A DNA stretch of 64,000 nt from Demequina maris. Lineage in GTDB: Bacteria; Actinomycetota; Actinomycetes; Actinomycetales; Demequinaceae. Under the pieces are notes generated by a model, which saw nothing but the letters and a program-made list of their open reading frames with translations, was not told the DNA's origin and did not search any database. The stretch spans positions 351,879 through 415,878 of the forward strand of contig NZ_BBLX01000001.1 in NCBI RefSeq assembly GCF_000971155.1. The letters run 5' to 3'. Of this stretch, positions 1-14,495 are shown in pieces. Within the stretch, counting starts at the first letter, position 1, and the number at the start of each line of letters is the position of its first letter. The translations under genes were made by a program, and so were the position numbers.

Positions 1-486
<486 letters not shown>

Positions 487-546
487 CTACTTACCCGTTG
501 CGCCGCCAGCCGGACAGAAGTCCCAGGTGAGGGCCTCGCGGGGGGC

Positions 547-1530
547 CTAGTCGTCCTCGAGGAGCTCCTGGCTGATGCCCGCCTCGGTGTCCGGGATGCC
601 CAGCTCCTCGGCACGCTTGTCGGCGGTCGCCAGGAGGCGCCGGATGCGGCCCGCGACGGCGTCCTTCGTGAGCGGCGGGTCGGCGAGCTTGCCCAGCTCC
701 TCGAGCGACGCCTCGCGGTTCGCCAGGCGCAGCTCGCCGGCCTCGCGCAGGTGCTCGGGCAGGTCCTCGCCGAGGATCTCGAAGGCGCGGGCGACGCGCG
801 CGCCGGCCGCGACGGCCGCACGGGCGCTGCGGCGCAGGTTCGCGTCGTCGAAGTTCGCGAGGCGGTTGGCGGTGCCGCGCACCTCGCGGCGCGTGCGCTT
901 CTCCTCCCACGCGAGGACGGAGTCGTGCGCGCCGAGCCGGGCCAGCAGCGCGGAGATCGCGTCGCCGTCACGGATCACCACGCGGTCGACGCCGCGCACC
1001 TCGCGCGACTTCGCGCCGATGCCGAGGCGACGGGCCGCGCCCACGAGCGCCAGGGCGGCCTCGGGTCCGGGCGACGTCACCTCGAGCGCGGACGAGCGGC
1101 CGGGCTCGGTGAGCGAGCCGTGCGCGAGGAAGGCGCCGCGCCAGGCGGCGACGGTGTCCTCGATCGCGCCGCCCACCACGTGCGGCGGGAGGCCGCGCAC
1201 GGGCCGTCCGCGGTGGTCGAGGAGGCCGGTCTGACGCGCGAGCGCCTCGCCCTCCTTGACCACGCGCACCACGTAGCGGTTGCCCTTCTTGAGCGCGCCT
1301 CCGGAGACCACGATGATCTCGGAGCCGAGCCCGTAGGTCTCGTGGATGTAGGTGCGGAGCCGCCGCGCCGCGGCGGCGGTGTCGAGCTCCGCCTCGATGA
1401 CGATGCGCCCGGAGACGATGTGCAGCCCACCCGCGAAGCGGAGGGTCGCCGCGATCTCCGCCTTGCGTGCGGAGACCTTCTCGACCGGGACGCGCGCGAG
1501 CTCGTCCTTCACCTGTGCCGTCAATGCCAT
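547..1530 (-). CDS. whiA: WhiA sporulation/cell-division regulator family protein
   Basis: A 327-residue DNA-binding protein of the WhiA family, which in Streptomyces controls sporulation septation with WhiB and exists in most Gram-positive bacteria. It begins [16 protein letters not shown], the conserved N-terminus of the LAGLIDADG-like domain (about residues 1-200), and ends in the helix-turn-helix domain (about 215-310; [20 protein letters not shown] and [19 protein letters not shown]). Length is normal. It is the last gene of the conserved uvrC-rapZ-yvcK-whiA block, 20 nt after yvcK. A CAGGAT hexamer 7 nt upstream of the ATG could give an additional leaderless transcript. Its targets here cannot be read from sequence. 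Confidence 0.95.
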   Translation of the reverse strand: MALTAQVKDELARVPVEKVSARKAEIAATLRFAGGLHIVSGRIVIEAELDTAAAARRLRTYIHETYGLGSEIIVVSGGALKKGNRYVVRVVKEGEALARQTGLLDHRGRPVRGLPPHVVGGAIEDTVAAWRGAFLAHGSLTEPGRSSALEVTSPGPEAALALVGAARRLGIGAKSREVRGVDRVVIRDGDAISALLARLGAHDSVLAWEEKRTRREVRGTANRLANFDDANLRRSARAAVAAGARVARAFEILGEDLPEHLREAGELRLANREASLEELGKLADPPLTKDAVAGRIRRLLATADKRAEELGIPDTEAGISQELLEDD

Positions 1531-1550
1531 GGCGACAATCCTGCCATCAC

Positions 1551-2498
1551 TCAGCGCGCGAGCGCTCCGCCGCTGCGGACCCAGGACACGAGGGCCTGAT
1601 ACTGCTCGCGCAGGAGGCCCGCATCGTGACGGTCGAGCGTGCCCGGCTCGCGCACCGGCGCGACGACGTAGCGCGCCCCCCAGGACTCGACGGCGGCCCT
1701 CAGGGCCGCATCGTCCTCCGAGGCGTCGACCAGGACCGCCGCGGGGACGAAGCCGGGCGCGGCGTCGCGCAGCGCCGCGAGGTCGTCGACGCGGTCGGTG
1801 CCCGCGGTCTCCTCGTCCTCGTGGGCGATGTTGAGCGTGAGGATCGTGCGCGGGCCGGCCTCGACGAGCGCGGCCGCGACGCGCGGCACCAGGAAGTGGG
1901 TGAGCACGGACGTGTACCAGCTGCCGGGTCCGAGGATCACGGCGTCGGCCTCAGCGATCGCCTCGAGCGTGGCGGCCGGCACCGCGGGTTCGACCGGGTC
2001 GATCGCGAGGCAGCGCATGCGCCCGGGCGCCGTCGCCACTGCGACCTGTCCGACCACCCGTTCGACGCGGTCGCCGACCGCGAAGTCCGCGCTCACCGTG
2101 ATGGGCTCGGTGGAGACGGGCAGGACGCGGCCCTCGCAGCGCAGCAGCCGCGCGACCCAGTCGAGGCCCTCGACGATGCCGCCGGTACGGTCCCACAGGC
2201 CCGCGATGAGGAGGTTGCCGACCGCGTGCCCGTCGAGCGGGCCGCTGGTGGCGAAGCGCCACTGGAGGACGTCGCGCCAGGTGCGGCCCCAGTCGGTGTC
2301 CTCGCACAGGGCGGACAGCGCCATGCGCAGGTCGCCCGGCGGCGGCACCGGCATCTCGGCGCGGATGCGGCCGGACGAGCCGCCGTCGTCGGCCACGGTG
2401 ACGACCGCGGTGAGCGTCTCGCAGGCACCGCGCAGCGCGGTCAGCGAGGCGTAGAGCCCGTGCCCCCCGCCGAGGGCGACGACGTGCGGACCCGTCAT
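1551..2498 (-). CDS. yvcK: YvcK/CofD-like gluconeogenesis factor
   Basis: A 315-residue member of the CofD/YvcK family. YvcK proteins bind UDP-sugars and are needed for normal cell shape and growth on gluconeogenic carbon sources; in mycobacteria the homologue is CuvA. Visible signatures are the N-terminal nucleotide-binding loop [14 protein letters not shown], the [14 protein letters not shown] motif and [19 protein letters not shown] near residue 190. The ATG at 2498 overlaps the rapZ stop (ATGA), implying translational coupling. The gene carries one copy of the dispersed GCATCGTCC word at 1708-1716. It is not the F420-pathway CofD, judged by the rapZ/whiA context. Confidence 0.93.
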   Translation of the reverse strand: MTGPHVVALGGGHGLYASLTALRGACETLTAVVTVADDGGSSGRIRAEMPVPPPGDLRMALSALCEDTDWGRTWRDVLQWRFATSGPLDGHAVGNLLIAGLWDRTGGIVEGLDWVARLLRCEGRVLPVSTEPITVSADFAVGDRVERVVGQVAVATAPGRMRCLAIDPVEPAVPAATLEAIAEADAVILGPGSWYTSVLTHFLVPRVAAALVEAGPRTILTLNIAHEDEETAGTDRVDDLAALRDAAPGFVPAAVLVDASEDDAALRAAVESWGARYVVAPVREPGTLDRHDAGLLREQYQALVSWVRSGGALAR

Positions 2499-3415
2499 CG
2501 CGGCTCCCGGTCACGATGCGTGACGCGCACCTGGTAGCCGCGGTCGCCGAGGACCCGGCCGAGCTCCTCGGCGATCGCGACCGAGCGGTGCTTGCCGCCC
2601 GTGCAGCCCACGCCGATGGTGACCGAGTGCTTGTCGTGCGCGCGGTAGCGGTCGAGGACGCCGGCGATCACGTCGGCATAGCCGTCGACGAAGTCGCGCG
2701 CGCCGTCGGACGCGAGCACGTAGTCCCGCACGGCGGGGTCGAGGCCGGTGAGGGGGCGGAGCTCGGGCTCCCAGTGCGGGTTCTGGAGGAAGCGGACGTC
2801 GGCGACGAAGTCGGCGTCGTGCGGCGAGCCGTTCTTGAAGCCGAAGGACTGGACGTTGACCTGGAGCGGGCGCTCGGTCTCCCCCGCGACCTCGGTCATG
2901 ACGTCGCGGAGCTGGTGGACGTTGAGGCGGCTGGTGTCGACCACCTCGGTGGACCGCTCGCGCACCGCCGTGAGCGCGGCGCGCTCGCGCGCGATCCCCT
3001 CGAGGATGGTGCCGTCGCCCTGCAGCGGGTGCGGGCGGCGAGCCTCCTCGAAGCGGTGCACGAGGGCGGCGTCCGAGGCGTCGAGGAACACGAGGCGCAC
3101 GGTGATGCCGCGCTCCTCGAGGTCGTCGAGGACCGCGATGACGTCCTGGAAGAAGTCGCCGCCGCGCACGTCGACGACGGCGGCGAGGCGGTGGTGGCGT
3201 CCGCGCCCGACCATCTCGACGAGGCCGGCGAGCAGCTGCGGCGGCAGGTTGTCGACCACGTACCAGCCGAGGTCCGCCAGCGCGGCGGCCGCCTTGGTGC
3301 GGCCGGCGCCCGACATGCCCGTGAGCACCATGACCTCCGCGTCGACGCCCGTCATGTCCAGCGCGGGGCGCGGGATGCCGGAGGGGAAGGTGACCGGGGG
3401 GACCTCGTCCATCAT
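2495..3415 (-). CDS. rapZ: RapZ/YvcJ nucleotide-binding protein
   Basis: A 306-residue P-loop protein of the RapZ (YvcJ) family. In E. coli RapZ is an RNA adaptor controlling glmS via small RNAs; in Gram-positives it hydrolyses GTP/ATP and is linked to cell-envelope metabolism. The Walker A loop [14 protein letters not shown] lies near residue 33 and the VVDNLPP motif follows. The C-terminal domain has [18 protein letters not shown], the conserved segment of the RNA/metabolite-binding half. ATG at 3415 overlaps the uvrC stop (ATGA); a second ATG follows directly. A longer in-frame reading back to 3739 would run through uvrC and is rejected. Confidence 0.94.
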   Translation of the reverse strand: MMDEVPPVTFPSGIPRPALDMTGVDAEVMVLTGMSGAGRTKAAAALADLGWYVVDNLPPQLLAGLVEMVGRGRHHRLAAVVDVRGGDFFQDVIAVLDDLEERGITVRLVFLDASDAALVHRFEEARRPHPLQGDGTILEGIARERAALTAVRERSTEVVDTSRLNVHQLRDVMTEVAGETERPLQVNVQSFGFKNGSPHDADFVADVRFLQNPHWEPELRPLTGLDPAVRDYVLASDGARDFVDGYADVIAGVLDRYRAHDKHSVTIGVGCTGGKHRSVAIAEELGRVLGDRGYQVRVTHRDREPR

Positions 3416-5295
3416 GCGTCCAGCATGCCAGCCTCGCCCCGCAGCGCCTGGTAGACAGTCCGGGCGGTGCCCGCCCCCACGCCGGGGACGAGCGCGATCT
3501 GCTCGATCGAGGCCTCCTTGAGCCGCGCGAGCGAGCCGAAGTGGGTGAGCAGCGCCTTCGCGCGGCCCGGGCCGACGCCGGGCACCTCGTCCAGCTGGGA
3601 CACCTTCATCGCCTTGGTGCGCTTGGCGCGGTGGTGCTTGATCGCGAAGCGGTGGGCCTCGTCGCGGACCCGCTGCAGCAGGTACAGGGCCTCGGAGCCG
3701 CGCGGCAGGATCACGGGGAACTCGTCGCCCGGCACCCACACCTCCTCGAGGCGCTTCGCGAGGCCCACCACCGCGATCTCGGGCACGCCGACCTCATCCA
3801 GGGTCCGCCGCGCCGCGTTCACCTGCGGCAGGCCGCCGTCGACCACGACCAGCTGCGGCGGGTACGCGAAGCGTGCGGTCTCGCGCTCCTCGGGCGGGAG
3901 CTGCGACTCCTCGAGGTAGCGGCGGAAGCGGCGCGACAGCACCTCGCGCATCGCCTCGGTGTCGTCGACCGCGTCCGCGATCGAGAACTGCCGGTACTCG
4001 GGCTTGCGCGCGATCGCGTCCTCGAACACCACCATCGAGCCGACCTGGTTGGTGCCCTGGGTGTGCGAGATGTCGTAGCACTCGATGCGCAGCGGCGCCT
4101 CGGTCAGGCCGATCGCCTCCTGCAGCTCCTGCAGCGCCGCCGAGCGTGTGGTGAGGTCGGAGGCGCGCTTGAGCCGGTGCTGCTCGAGCACCTGCCGGGC
4201 GTTGCCGTGCCCGGTCTGCGCGAGCTCCGCCTTCTTGCCGCGGGCCGGGACGCGCATCGTCACCTTGGTGCCGCGCAGCCCGCTCAGCCACTCGGTGAGG
4301 ATCGCGGAGTCGTCGGGCAGGTGCGGCACGAGCACCTCGGGCGGGATCTCCTCGGCGTCGGCGGCGCCGTACGCCTCCTCGAGGAGGCGCACGACCATCC
4401 CCGCCGGCCCCAGCGGCTCGGGCTTGTCGACCACCCAGCCCCGCTCGCCGGCGATGCGGCCGTCGCGCACGTGGAAGACGTGTGCCGCGGCCTCGAGCTC
4501 GTCGTCCTCGAGAGAGAAGATGTCGGCGTCCACGCCCGGATCGAGCACGATCGCGTTGCGCGCCATCACCGAGTCGAGCGCCCGCAGCCGGTCGCGTGCG
4601 CGCGCGGCCGCCTCGAAGTCCTCGCGCTCGGCTGCCGCCTGCATCGAGGCGGTCAGGTCGCGCACGAGCGACTTCGCGTCGCCCGCGAGGACCTGGCAGG
4701 CCCGCTCGGCGAGCGCCTGGTGGTCCTCCGGGGAGATGCGTCCCACGCACGGCGCCGCGCACTTGTCGATGTAGCCGAGCAGGCACGGCCGGCCCTGGCG
4801 CTCCGCCTTGCGGAACACCCCGGGCGCGCACGTGCGCACCGGCAGCGCGGTCAGCAGCGTGTCGACGGTCTCGCGGATCGCCCACGCCTTCGCGTACGGC
4901 CCGAAGTAGCGCACGCCCTTCTTGCGCTCGCCCCGCATCACCTGCATCCGCGGGAACTTCTCGTTCATCGTGATCGCGAGGTACGGGTAGGACTTGTCGT
5001 CCCGGAACACCACGTTGAAGCGCGGGTCGTACTGCTTGATCCACGTGTGCTCGAGGATGAGCGCCTCGACCTCGTTGCGCACCACCGTCCACTCCACGGA
5101 CGCGGCGGTGGTCACCATGGCACGCGTGCGCGGGTGGAGCTGCGCGGGGTCCTGGAAGTAGTTCGCCAGGCGCGCCCGGAGGCTCTTCGCCTTGCCCACG
5201 TACACCACGCGGCCGTGCGGGTCCCGGAACCGGTACACGCCCGGCTTGGTCGGGATCGTGCCGGTGGCGGGGCGGTACGAGGCGGGGTCGGTCAC
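3412..5295 (-). CDS. uvrC: Excinuclease ABC subunit C
   Basis: A 627-residue nucleotide excision repair nuclease that makes the 3' and 5' incisions around a UvrB-marked lesion. In order it has the GIY-YIG domain ([20 protein letters not shown], residues about 19-38), the UVR motif that binds UvrB near 215, the central RNase H-like endonuclease half ([20 protein letters not shown] near 400, [10 protein letters not shown] near 480) and a C-terminal double helix-hairpin-helix ([13 protein letters not shown] and [13 protein letters not shown]). GTG at 5295 is preceded by TAGGCT with a 6-nt gap, a leaderless promoter that supports this start. It is the first gene of uvrC-rapZ-yvcK-whiA and follows uvrA by 16 nt. 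Confidence 0.97.
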   Translation of the reverse strand: MTDPASYRPATGTIPTKPGVYRFRDPHGRVVYVGKAKSLRARLANYFQDPAQLHPRTRAMVTTAASVEWTVVRNEVEALILEHTWIKQYDPRFNVVFRDDKSYPYLAITMNEKFPRMQVMRGERKKGVRYFGPYAKAWAIRETVDTLLTALPVRTCAPGVFRKAERQGRPCLLGYIDKCAAPCVGRISPEDHQALAERACQVLAGDAKSLVRDLTASMQAAAEREDFEAAARARDRLRALDSVMARNAIVLDPGVDADIFSLEDDELEAAAHVFHVRDGRIAGERGWVVDKPEPLGPAGMVVRLLEEAYGAADAEEIPPEVLVPHLPDDSAILTEWLSGLRGTKVTMRVPARGKKAELAQTGHGNARQVLEQHRLKRASDLTTRSAALQELQEAIGLTEAPLRIECYDISHTQGTNQVGSMVVFEDAIARKPEYRQFSIADAVDDTEAMREVLSRRFRRYLEESQLPPEERETARFAYPPQLVVVDGGLPQVNAARRTLDEVGVPEIAVVGLAKRLEEVWVPGDEFPVILPRGSEALYLLQRVRDEAHRFAIKHHRAKRTKAMKVSQLDEVPGVGPGRAKALLTHFGSLARLKEASIEQIALVPGVGAGTARTVYQALRGEAGMLDA

Positions 5296-5301
5296 GTCGC
5301 C

Positions 5302-5307
5302 AGCCTA
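5302..5307 (-). promoter_or_regulatory. Leaderless -10 for uvrC
   Basis: TAGGCT lies 6 nt upstream of the GTG at 5295, placing the transcription start at or next to the start codon. Confidence 0.6.
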
Positions 5308-5311
5308 GGGA

Positions 5312-8152
<2,841 letters not shown>

Positions 8153-8158
8153 CCGGCC

Positions 8159-8164
8159 ATGCTA
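8159..8164 (-). promoter_or_regulatory. Leaderless -10 for uvrA
   Basis: TAGCAT lies 6 nt upstream of the uvrA GTG. No SOS-box-like palindrome is obvious around it. Confidence 0.6.
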
Positions 8165-8262
8165 CGCGGAAACCGCTTCGAACACACGTTCGATGCGGCG
8201 TGTCGCGCGCCCGTGCGGCGCCGGGCGGCCGCGCCTCCCACCGTGCCACCGCGGCGCGGCGC

Positions 8263-8272
8263 GCATCGTCCC
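8263..8272 (+). repeat. Dispersed word GCATCGTCCC, single intergenic copy
   Basis: One copy of the recurring word in the 146-nt gap between the divergent uvrA and YciI-like genes, 26 nt upstream of the YciI-like start. Confidence 0.6.
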
Positions 8273-8298
8273 GTCGCCCGTCGGACCAGGATGGGCTC

Positions 8299-8583
8299 AT
8301 GAGCCTCTACGCGATCCACTACGTCTACGACGAGCGCGCCGCCGAGCGCGAGGAGATGCGCCCCGTGCACCGCGCCTGGATGCTGGGACTCGCGGAGCTG
8401 GGCATCGCCAAGGTGTTCGGCCGCTACGAGGACGACGGCGAGCCCGGCGCGCTCCTGGTCTTCGACGCGGACGGGCCCGAGGAGGTCGAGGCGATGCTGG
8501 CCCAGGACCCGTACCAGAAGGCCGGGCTCGTGGTCCGTCACTCGGTGCGGACGTGGCCGGCCGGCGGCCCCTGGACCGCCTGA
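8299..8583 (+). CDS. YciI family protein
   Basis: A 94-residue protein of the YciI-like (dimeric alpha-beta barrel) fold. It has the usual YAIHYVYDERAAEREEMRPVH opening, a central GRYEDDGEPGALLVFDADGPEEV segment and the QDPYQKAGLVVRHSVRTW ending. The family's biochemical role is poorly defined; the conserved His and Asp suggest a small-molecule enzyme. ATG at 8299 is chosen because a longer reading from 8200 adds only low-complexity Ala/Arg residues; CAGGAT lies 6 nt upstream. It stands alone, divergent from uvrA. Confidence 0.85.
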   Translation: MSLYAIHYVYDERAAEREEMRPVHRAWMLGLAELGIAKVFGRYEDDGEPGALLVFDADGPEEVEAMLAQDPYQKAGLVVRHSVRTWPAGGPWTA

Positions 8584-8847
8584 ACCTCGCCGGACCATCA
8601 GTCCCGCCCGCCAGCCGTACCGCTGACGGTGCGGATCTCGCCCGCCTCGGTCCTTCCCGTACCGCTGACGGTGCGGACCGCTCCCTCAGCCCTTGAGGCC
8701 GGGAATCGTGTCGCTTCAGACCGCCGATCGGCCCCTATGGTGGCGATCCGTGCCGCCCGCGCACGCTGACCGGTACGGGAGACCCGGGATCCACCCCGAA
8801 CCGCACCGTGAGCGGAACCGCTGGAGGTGCCGCGCTGAAGCGAGCCG
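8584..8847. repeat. Repeat-rich intergenic region between YciI-like gene and terC
   Basis: No credible gene is seen. CCGTACCGCTGACGGTGCGG followed by A occurs perfectly at 8615-8635 and 8657-8677 (42-bp period), with an imperfect inverted copy at 8801-8820 (CCGCACCGTGAGCGG). The two genes converge here, so the region may also hold terminators. The same repeat reappears at 22621-22775. Confidence 0.7.
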
Positions 8848-9870
8848 TCAGGCGTCCTCGTGCCGGTCGTGATGATGGTGCTCGCGCGGCAGGGTCTCAC
8901 CGGTGCGCCCCGAGGCGATGACGGACACCAGCGCGGCGCCGCCGATCGCGACGAGGATGACCACGAGGGAGGCCCACGTGGGGATCTCGGGGGCCCACTC
9001 GACGGGCTGCCCGCCGTTGATGAAGGGCACCGAGTTCTCGTGCAGAGCGCTCAGCAGGAGCTTGACTCCGATGAAGCCGAGCACCACCGCGAGCCCATAC
9101 GACAGGTAGATGAGGCGCCGCAGCAGACCCTCCACCACGAAGAACAGCTGTCGCAGCCCCATGAGCGCGAAGGCGTTGGCGGTGAACACGATGTACGGGT
9201 CGTCGGTCAGGCCGAAGATCGCGGGGATCGAGTCGAGCGCGAACAGCACGTCCGTGGTGCCGATCGCGATCATCACCAGCAGCAGCGGCGTGATGAGGCG
9301 CCTGCCGCCCTCCTTCACGATGACCGAGCCGTTCCGATACCCGTCGGTCGCGGGCAGGAACCGGCGCGCCATCCTCACGGCGGCGGTCTCCTTGTACTCG
9401 ACCTCGCCCTCCTCGGCGCCGCCCTCGCGGGCCACGCTCACCGCGGTCCACAGGAGGAAGAAGCCGAACAGGTAGAAGACCCACGAGAACGTGTGCAGCG
9501 CGGCCGCGCCCGCGGCGATGAACAGGCCGCGCAGCACGAGCGCGAGGACCACGCCGAACAGCAGCACCCGCTGCCGGTAGCGCGGCGGCACCTGGAAGCG
9601 CGCCAGGATCACGAGGAACACGAAGAGGTTGTCGACCGACAGCGACCATTCGGTCACGTAGCCCGCGAAGAACTCCGTCGCCTTCTGGGGCCCCGCCCAG
9701 CCGAGCATCCCGAGCCCGAACAGGCCGGCGAGCCCGACGTAGAAGCCCGTCCAGCGGACGGACTCCTTGAAGGACGGCTCGTGCGGGCGGCGCACCACCA
9801 CGAGGAAGTCGAACGCGACGACCGCGATGACCCCGAGGATGGTGATGAGCCAGACAGTCGTCGATTCCAC
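8848..9870 (-). CDS. TerC family integral membrane protein
   Basis: A 340-residue polytopic membrane protein of the TerC family. Members are linked to tellurite resistance in some bacteria and to manganese efflux or metalation of secreted proteins in others. The sequence alternates hydrophobic helices (about eight or nine) with a charged loop near 155-185. It has the conserved acidic membrane motifs EWSLSVDNLFVFLVI and TTDVLFALDSIPAIFG, typical of the metal path. The C-terminus is His-rich (REHHHHDRHEDA), a possible metal-binding tail. Start is GTG at 9870, 6 nt after TAGGAT. The metal transported here is not known. Confidence 0.9.
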   Translation of the reverse strand: MESTTVWLITILGVIAVVAFDFLVVVRRPHEPSFKESVRWTGFYVGLAGLFGLGMLGWAGPQKATEFFAGYVTEWSLSVDNLFVFLVILARFQVPPRYRQRVLLFGVVLALVLRGLFIAAGAAALHTFSWVFYLFGFFLLWTAVSVAREGGAEEGEVEYKETAAVRMARRFLPATDGYRNGSVIVKEGGRRLITPLLLVMIAIGTTDVLFALDSIPAIFGLTDDPYIVFTANAFALMGLRQLFFVVEGLLRRLIYLSYGLAVVLGFIGVKLLLSALHENSVPFINGGQPVEWAPEIPTWASLVVILVAIGGAALVSVIASGRTGETLPREHHHHDRHEDA

Positions 9871-9876
9871 CGGACC

Positions 9877-9882
9877 ATCCTA
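9877..9882 (-). promoter_or_regulatory. Leaderless -10 for terC
   Basis: TAGGAT lies 6 nt upstream of the GTG at 9870. No yybP-ykoY-like leader can exist on a leaderless transcript, so manganese-riboswitch control seems unlikely here. Confidence 0.55.
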
Positions 9883-9891
9883 GGGGCGCGC

Positions 9892-10017
9892 GGGCGACGC
9901 AGCGGGCGTGGGCGGGCGTGGAGACCTCCGCGGGCGGCGCGTGGGCGATGCAGCGGGCGCGGGCAGCCGCGGAGACGACCGCGGAGACCCCCGCTGGTGA
10001 CGCGCGGCGACGCAGCG
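9892..10017. repeat. Imperfect tandem repeats between terC and uvrB
   Basis: GGGCGACGCAGCGGGCG at 9892 and GGGCGATGCAGCGGGCG at 9943 start two similar units 51 nt apart, each continuing into a GGAGACC/GGAGACG segment. A third partial copy (GGCGACGCAGCG) starts at 10006. No gene is seen. Confidence 0.55.
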
Positions 10018-10025
10018 TGCCGGCC

Positions 10026-12089
<2,064 letters not shown>

Positions 12090-12095
12090 GCGACT

Positions 12096-12101
12096 ACGGT
12101 A
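12096..12101 (-). promoter_or_regulatory. Leaderless -10 for uvrB
   Basis: TACCGT lies 6 nt upstream of the uvrB ATG. Confidence 0.55.
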
Positions 12102-12117
12102 CGCCGGACCTCCGACA

Positions 12118-12126
12118 GGACGATGC
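12118..12126 (-). repeat. Dispersed word GGACGATGC, intergenic copy
   Basis: A copy between the coaE stop and the uvrB promoter, 6 nt downstream of the coaE stop codon. Confidence 0.6.
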
Positions 12127-12131
12127 GCCGG

Positions 12132-12725
12132 TCAGCGGGGGACGTTGAGGTCCCAGAACGCGTCCACCTGACGGTCGAGCCCCGCGACGTCGCCCGACCC
12201 GTCGAGCACGACGTCCGCGATCGCGGCCCGCTCCTCGTCGGTCGCCTGCGCGCGGATCCTGGCCAGCGCATCGTGCTCCGTCATGCCGCGGGTCGCGACC
12301 ATGCGGCTCACGCGGACGTGCTCGGGCGCCTCCACGGTGACCACGAGGTCGAAGTCGGGGCCCTGGCCGCTCTCGAGCAGCAGCGGGATGTCGTGGACGA
12401 TCACCTTGACGCCGTCGCGGCGGGCCTGACGGTCCGCGGCCGCCCCCATCGCGTACACGTAGGGGTGCACGATCGCGTTGAGCCGCTCGCGGGCGCTCTG
12501 GTCGTGGAACACGATGCCGGCGAGCGCGCGGCGGTCGAGCGCCTCGTCCTTGATGACGCGGTCGCCGAACTCCGACACGATGTCGACGAGCGCGGCCGAG
12601 CCCGGCTCGACGGCCCGGCGGGCGAGCTCGTCGTGGTCGATCACGCGGGCGCCGCGCGCACGGAAGCGCGCGGAAGCGGTGGACTTGCCGGAGGCGATCC
12701 CGCCCGTGAGGCCGATACGAAGCAC
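12132..12725 (-). CDS. coaE: Dephospho-CoA kinase
   Basis: A 197-residue P-loop kinase performing the last step of coenzyme A synthesis, phosphorylation of dephospho-CoA. The N-terminus VLRIGLTGGIASGKSTAS carries Walker A; DHDELARRAVEPGSAAL and HDIPLLLESG are the CoaE substrate-site segments. GTG at 12725 matches the usual family start; a TTG at 12761 would add 12 residues. TTGACT lies 6 nt upstream of the GTG as a poor -10 match, so co-transcription from rpsA may also contribute, although a strong terminator separates them. The rpsA-coaE-uvrB order is common in actinobacteria. Confidence 0.93.
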   Translation of the reverse strand: MLRIGLTGGIASGKSTASARFRARGARVIDHDELARRAVEPGSAALVDIVSEFGDRVIKDEALDRRALAGIVFHDQSARERLNAIVHPYVYAMGAAADRQARRDGVKVIVHDIPLLLESGQGPDFDLVVTVEAPEHVRVSRMVATRGMTEHDALARIRAQATDEERAAIADVVLDGSGDVAGLDRQVDAFWDLNVPR

Positions 12726-12776
12726 AGCGGCAGTCAAGCACGCCGGTCCGACAGCCGCCAACCCAGGGCGGATACG

Positions 12777-12814
12777 ACGAAGGCCGCCACCCCCGCAGGG
12801 GTGACGGCCTTCGT
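12777..12814 (-). terminator. Terminator hairpin after rpsA
   Basis: ACGAAGGCCG pairs with CGGCCTTCGT, followed by CACCCC with GGGGTG and one mismatch, around a 4-nt loop. It lies 12 nt after the rpsA stop. It has no long T tract, as is usual in GC-rich actinobacteria. Confidence 0.85.
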
Positions 12815-12825
12815 ACGGGACTGGC

Positions 12826-14319
12826 TTAGTTGCCGGTCAGCTTCTCGCGGAGAGCGGCGAGGCGCTCGTCCGAGGCAAGCGTGCCCTGGTCCGCCGACGC
12901 CTCGTCGTGCGACGAGTACGAGGTCGGGCCGTCGGCCTTGCGGCCGCCCTTGCGGGGAGCGGAGGACGCCGCGGGAGCGGTCGCCTCGGCCTCGGCGGCC
13001 TGCGCGTCCTGCTTGGCGACGAACGCCTTGTGCGCCTCCCAGCGCTCGTGCGCCTTGGCGTACTCGGCCTCCCAGGCCTCGCGCTCGGACTCGAAGCCCT
13101 CGCGCCACTCCTGGGTCTCGGGGTCGAAGCCCTCGGGGTACTTGTAGTTGCCCTGGGCGTCGTACTCGGCGGTCATGCCGTAGAGCGCGGGGTCGAAGTC
13201 CTCGCCCTGCGGGTCCACGCCCTCGTTCGCCTGCTTGATGGAGAGCGAGATGCGGCGACGCTCGAGGTCGATGTCGATGATCTTGACGAAGACGTCCTCG
13301 TCGGCCGACACGACCTGCTCGGGCAGCTCGACGTGGCGGGTCGCCAGCTCCGAGATGTGCACGAGGCCCTCGATGCCCTCGTAGACGCGGACGAACGCGC
13401 CGAACGGGACGAGCTTGGTGACCTTGCCCGGGACGATCTGGCCGATCGCGTGGGTGCGGGCGTAGACCGCCCACGGGTCCTCCTGGGTCGCCTTGAGCGA
13501 CAGCGAGACGCGCTCGCGGTCCATCTCGACGGTGAGGACCTCGACCTCGACCTCCTGGCCGACCGAGACGACCTCGGACGGGTGGTCGATGTGCTTCCAC
13601 GACAGCTCGGAGACGTGCACGAGGCCGTCCACGCCGCCGAGGTCGACGAACGCACCGAAGTTGACGATCGACGAGACGACACCCTTGCGGACCTGGCCCG
13701 GCGCGAGCGCGGTGAGGAACGACGAGCGCACCTCGGACTGCGTCTGCTCGAGGAAGGCACGGCGCGACAGGACCACGTTGTTGCGGTTCTTGTCGAGCTC
13801 GATGATCTTCGCCTCGATCGACTGGCCGATGTACGGCGCGAGGTCGCGCACGCGACGCATCTCGACGAGCGAGGCGGGCAGGAAGCCGCGGAGGCCGATG
13901 TCGACGATGAGGCCGCCCTTGACGACCTCGATGACGGTACCGGAGACGACGCCGTCCTCGTCCTTGATCTTCTCGATCGAGCCCCACGCGCGCTCGTACT
14001 GCGCACGCTTCTTCGAGAGGATCAGGCGACCCTCCTTGTCCTCCTTGGTGAGGACGAGCGCCTCGACGGTGTCGCCGACGTTGACGACCTCATCCGGGTT
14101 GGCGTCGTGGCGGATGGAAAGCTCGCGCGAGGGGATGACGCCCTCGGTCTTGTAGCCGATGTCGAGGAGGACCTCGTCACGGTCGACCTTGACGATGGTG
14201 CCCTCGACGAGGTCACCGTCGTCGAAGTTCTTGATGGTCGCGTCGACGGCAGCGAGGAAATCCTCAGCGGTGCCGATGTCGTTGACGGCGATTGCGGACT
14301 CGGGGGTGGAAACGGACAT
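12826..14319 (-). CDS. rpsA: 30S ribosomal protein S1
   Basis: A 497-residue RNA-binding ribosomal protein that helps bring mRNA to the 30S subunit. Four S1 domains are visible at about residues 35-105, 122-187, 208-276 and 293-362; two carry the VNFGAFVDLGGVDGLVHVSEL and VPFGAFVRVYEGIEGLVHIS signatures. After residue 380 comes an acidic, Trp/Glu-rich tail and then an Ala/Pro linker ending DERLAALREKLTGN. ATG at 14319 is preceded by CGGAG. The leader is about 75 nt with TAGGAT at 14396-14401. The four-domain form is usual for actinobacteria; E. coli has six. Confidence 0.97.
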   Translation of the reverse strand: MSVSTPESAIAVNDIGTAEDFLAAVDATIKNFDDGDLVEGTIVKVDRDEVLLDIGYKTEGVIPSRELSIRHDANPDEVVNVGDTVEALVLTKEDKEGRLILSKKRAQYERAWGSIEKIKDEDGVVSGTVIEVVKGGLIVDIGLRGFLPASLVEMRRVRDLAPYIGQSIEAKIIELDKNRNNVVLSRRAFLEQTQSEVRSSFLTALAPGQVRKGVVSSIVNFGAFVDLGGVDGLVHVSELSWKHIDHPSEVVSVGQEVEVEVLTVEMDRERVSLSLKATQEDPWAVYARTHAIGQIVPGKVTKLVPFGAFVRVYEGIEGLVHISELATRHVELPEQVVSADEDVFVKIIDIDLERRRISLSIKQANEGVDPQGEDFDPALYGMTAEYDAQGNYKYPEGFDPETQEWREGFESEREAWEAEYAKAHERWEAHKAFVAKQDAQAAEAEATAPAASSAPRKGGRKADGPTSYSSHDEASADQGTLASDERLAALREKLTGN

Positions 14320-14395
14320 TAAGGAGTTGCTCCGGTGGACAGGGAATCGTATGGATATGGTCGGCCGGGCACGCGGGCGCACCAGACCAACGGAT

Positions 14396-14401
14396 ATCCT
14401 A
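14396..14401 (-). promoter_or_regulatory. Candidate -10 for rpsA
   Basis: TAGGAT on the minus strand gives a leader of about 70 nt with a ribosome binding site, unlike the leaderless genes around it. Confidence 0.4.
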
Positions 14402-14446
14402 CCGCGTTCTTCCCGTTCCGGCCAATGCCGTCGTCCCCGGCGCGGC

Positions 14447-14480
14447 GGGACGATGCGCCTGGTCGCCGGCGCATCGTCCC
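14447..14480. repeat. Perfect 13-bp hairpin built from two copies of the dispersed word
   Basis: GGGACGATGCGCC (14447-14459) and GGCGCATCGTCCC (14468-14480) form a perfect inverted repeat with an 8-nt spacer, 15 nt after the pfkA stop. It probably serves as the pfkA terminator, but its sequence is that of the family rather than of a random stem. Confidence 0.85.
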
Positions 14481-14495
14481 CCGGTGTCGGACGCG

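Noticed and set aside
3416-3739. N-terminal extension of rapZ, and similar extensions of the HAD, HisF-exporter, TrpE, ARC and PafA frames
   Set aside because: They run through the upstream gene in another frame and add Arg/Ala/Pro-rich residues; overlap starts (ATGA) or leaderless promoters give better starts.
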